A stretch of 64,000 bases of DNA from Chloroflexota bacterium (GTDB taxonomy: Bacteria; Chloroflexota; Anaerolineae; Anaerolineales; VGOW01), in the NCBI GenBank assembly GCA_016875735.1, contig VGOW01000005.1:39600-103599 (forward strand), given 5' to 3'. The position numbers were made by a program, and so were the translations under genes. The first letter of the stretch is position 1, and each line of letters starts with the position of its first letter. Under the pieces are notes generated by a model, which was not told the DNA's origin, searched no databases, and was given only the letters and a program-made list of their open reading frames with translations. This document shows positions 62,432 to 64,000 of the stretch, one piece after another.

Positions 62432-64000
62432 TGGAAATCAAAGGCAAGCACGTTTATGGATTGGGGGCGGCAGCGGTCGGCGGCGCGGCCCTCGTTTTTG
62501 CCCTCATCGCTTGGTTCATCAATCAAAAAATTGACACGACGGTGCAGGTCGGCTTTGCCGTCGGCCTCTTGGGCATTGCTCTCTTTGCCTGGCTGGAGAT
62601 CGATCTGCTCACTCGTTTGCTCAAGAGTCGGCAGGTGCGCTACGGGGCGGAGTCGTTGGCCTACGTCCTCCTGTTCGTCACCGTCATCGTTCTCATCAAC
62701 GTGATCTTCACTCGCGAGCGATTGAAAACACGCTGGGATTTGACCGAGACGAAACAAAACACACTGTCCGCCGAGACGATCAAAGTGCTGGGCGAATTGA
62801 CCGAGCCGGTGAAAGTGGTGGGCTTTTACAGCGGGCAGGCTTTTGGCCGCGAGTCTGCGGAAGAACTTCTCGACAGCTACCGCAATGCCAGCGGCGGCAA
62901 ATTCGATTACGAGTTTGTCGATCCTTTCCTCAAGCCCACGCTGGCTCAGGAATACAGCGTCACCCGCGACGGCTCGCTGGTGGTGGTGCGCGGCGACCAG
63001 CGCGAGTCGGTGACCACCGCCGATGAACCGTCGCTTACCAACGCCATTGTGCGCCTCAACAACCCAACCATGCGCGCCATCTATTTCATCGGCGGGCACG
63101 GCGAGAAGAGCCCCGATGAAACAGGCAACGGCGGCATGTCGCAAATCAAGACTCTGCTGCAGGGCGTGAACTACGAAGTAAAAACGCTCGACGTGATCTC
63201 GACCACGGTCCCGGAAGATGCGGCGGCCATCGTCGTCGCCGGGCCCACCAAGCCCTACAGCGCCGCCGAAGTTGACATCATCGGCCAGTATCTTGCGGGC
63301 GGCGGCAAAGCCGTTATCCTCGCCGAGCCGTCGGTGCTGTCGGGCGTCGAAGCCGGGCAGAGCGATCCGCTGGTGGATTATTTGAGCCAAACTTGGGGCA
63401 TCACTCTCCGCGATGACATCGTCGTCGATCCGGTGCAATACATTGCCCAATTCGATCCAACGGTGCCGGCCACCGTCAATTACTCCACGAGTTCCATCAC
63501 CACCGATCTGACGGACATCATTTCGTTCTTCCCTTCGGCGCGGAGCATTGCGCTGGCCGACGCCGGAGCGGGCCCCGCCGACGTGAACGCGGTGAGCGTG
63601 GTTTCCACCGGCCCGGATGCGTGGGGCGAAACGAATTTCGAGTCGCTCTCCACTGGGCAGTGGGCGGCGGATGACGCCGACGCGAAAGGCGCAATGATCG
63701 TCGCCGCCACCGGCGAGAATTTCACAACGAAAGGGCGGGTCGTAGTGTTCGGCGACTCCGATTTTGGCGCGAACCTTTTCTGGCAGAGCAACGTTGCCAA
63801 TGGCACCATCCTGCTCAATGCCATCAAATGGGCCACAGCCCAGGATGACTTGATCACCCTTACCCCGCGCGACACCGTCACCCGCACCCTGAACGTGTAC
63901 ACCAACCGCGACATCGCCATCGTTATTCTGCTGGGGTGCATTCTGCCGCCGTTTGTGGTCATGGTCATCGCCGCCAGCGTGTGGTGGTCGCGCCGCCGGA
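62431..64000 (+). CDS. GldG-family ABC accessory protein, 3' end outside the window
   Basis: The open frame runs to the window end (523 codons). Three N-terminal helices (about residues 9-95; AYVLLFVTVIVLINVIFT) are followed by WDLTETKQNTLSAETIKVLG and a large exported domain with RAIYFIGGHGEKSPDE, AIVVAGPTKPYSAAEVDIIG and VVFGDSDFGANLFWQ, the ABC_transp_aux / GldG pattern. A last helix (IAIVILLGCILPPFVVMVIA) begins near residue 496. It is cotranscribed with the ATPase and permease. The substrate of this exporter class outside gliding bacteria is not settled. Confidence 0.93.
   Translation, partial: MEIKGKHVYGLGAAAVGGAALVFALIAWFINQKIDTTVQVGFAVGLLGIALFAWLEIDLLTRLLKSRQVRYGAESLAYVLLFVTVIVLINVIFTRERLKTRWDLTETKQNTLSAETIKVLGELTEPVKVVGFYSGQAFGRESAEELLDSYRNASGGKFDYEFVDPFLKPTLAQEYSVTRDGSLVVVRGDQRESVTTADEPSLTNAIVRLNNPTMRAIYFIGGHGEKSPDETGNGGMSQIKTLLQGVNYEVKTLDVISTTVPEDAAAIVVAGPTKPYSAAEVDIIGQYLAGGGKAVILAEPSVLSGVEAGQSDPLVDYLSQTWGITLRDDIVVDPVQYIAQFDPTVPATVNYSTSSITTDLTDIISFFPSARSIALADAGAGPADVNAVSVVSTGPDAWGETNFESLSTGQWAADDADAKGAMIVAATGENFTTKGRVVVFGDSDFGANLFWQSNVANGTILLNAIKWATAQDDLITLTPRDTVTRTLNVYTNRDIAIVILLGCILPPFVVMVIAASVWWSRRR

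Overview
The window is a GC-rich bacterial chromosome segment densely packed with genes. Several features point to Chloroflexota, probably an Anaerolineae-like lineage: very long LivM permeases, Tat-exported lipoproteins with Ala/Thr/Pro linkers, an F420-type split-barrel domain, a type 2 isopentenyl-diphosphate isomerase beside a polyprenyl synthase, and -10 boxes lying directly before start codons. This is inference: no rRNA or other phylogenetic marker was read, and no tRNA, rRNA or CRISPR array was recognised.

Layout. 1-8 kb: a clipped gene, a CBS-domain protein and a peptide/nickel-type ABC importer on the minus strand (binding lipoprotein, two permeases, a small DUF1801 protein, fused double ATPase). 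8-15 kb: a LysM protein, a kynurenine-type aminotransferase, a frameshifted STAS plus GAF/PP2C partner-switching module, and a 3-hydroxyisobutyrate dehydrogenase-like gene. 15-19 kb: a Uma2-type protein, purH carrying two repeat insertions, and an MttB-family methyltransferase. 19.6-25.7 kb: tryptophan degradation (tryptophan 2,3-dioxygenase, kynureninase, an anthraniloyl-CoA monooxygenase domain fused to an F420/FMN split barrel, a RidA-family protein, a benzoate/anthranilate-CoA ligase). 25.8-31 kb: DUF3179 and DUF547 proteins, an ECF sigma/anti-sigma pair, a Tat lipoprotein with an Fe-S metallochaperone, and a small membrane-protein gene split by an integron cassette. 32.5-37.7 kb: hemW, polyprenyl synthase, type 2 IDI, acpP, cinA. 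37.7-53.4 kb: two complete branched-chain amino-acid (Liv/HAAT) ABC systems; the first is followed by ornithine cyclodeaminase-like, EamA and FAD oxidoreductase genes. 53.7-64 kb: a cyclic-nucleotide-binding protein, yraN, miaA, a GH3-like exported protein, a Ser/Thr kinase divergent from an FHA-winged-helix regulator, and a Gld-type ABC exporter operon that runs off the window.

Two systems stand out. First, positions 31078-32214 form an integron gene cassette. A 68-base attC site (R box, unpaired spacer, L box with two extrahelical bases, terminal stem) follows an AT-rich DUF3800 gene. The DUF3800 gene has its own consensus promoter and an RNA leader ending in a terminator-like hairpin. The cassette sits at a GTTGGGC core site inside a chromosomal gene, and removing it in silico restores an uninterrupted 150-residue ORF. 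The promoter-RNA-terminator-gene order recalls type III toxin-antitoxin loci. Second, the tryptophan cluster seems to route anthranilate through anthraniloyl-CoA. Its monooxygenase lacks the usual old-yellow-enzyme reductase domain and carries an F420/FMN-type split barrel instead.

The region is also full of short palindromic and degenerate repeats. They lie at most gene junctions of the tryptophan cluster, and some have entered coding sequences in frame (purH twice, hemW, miaA).
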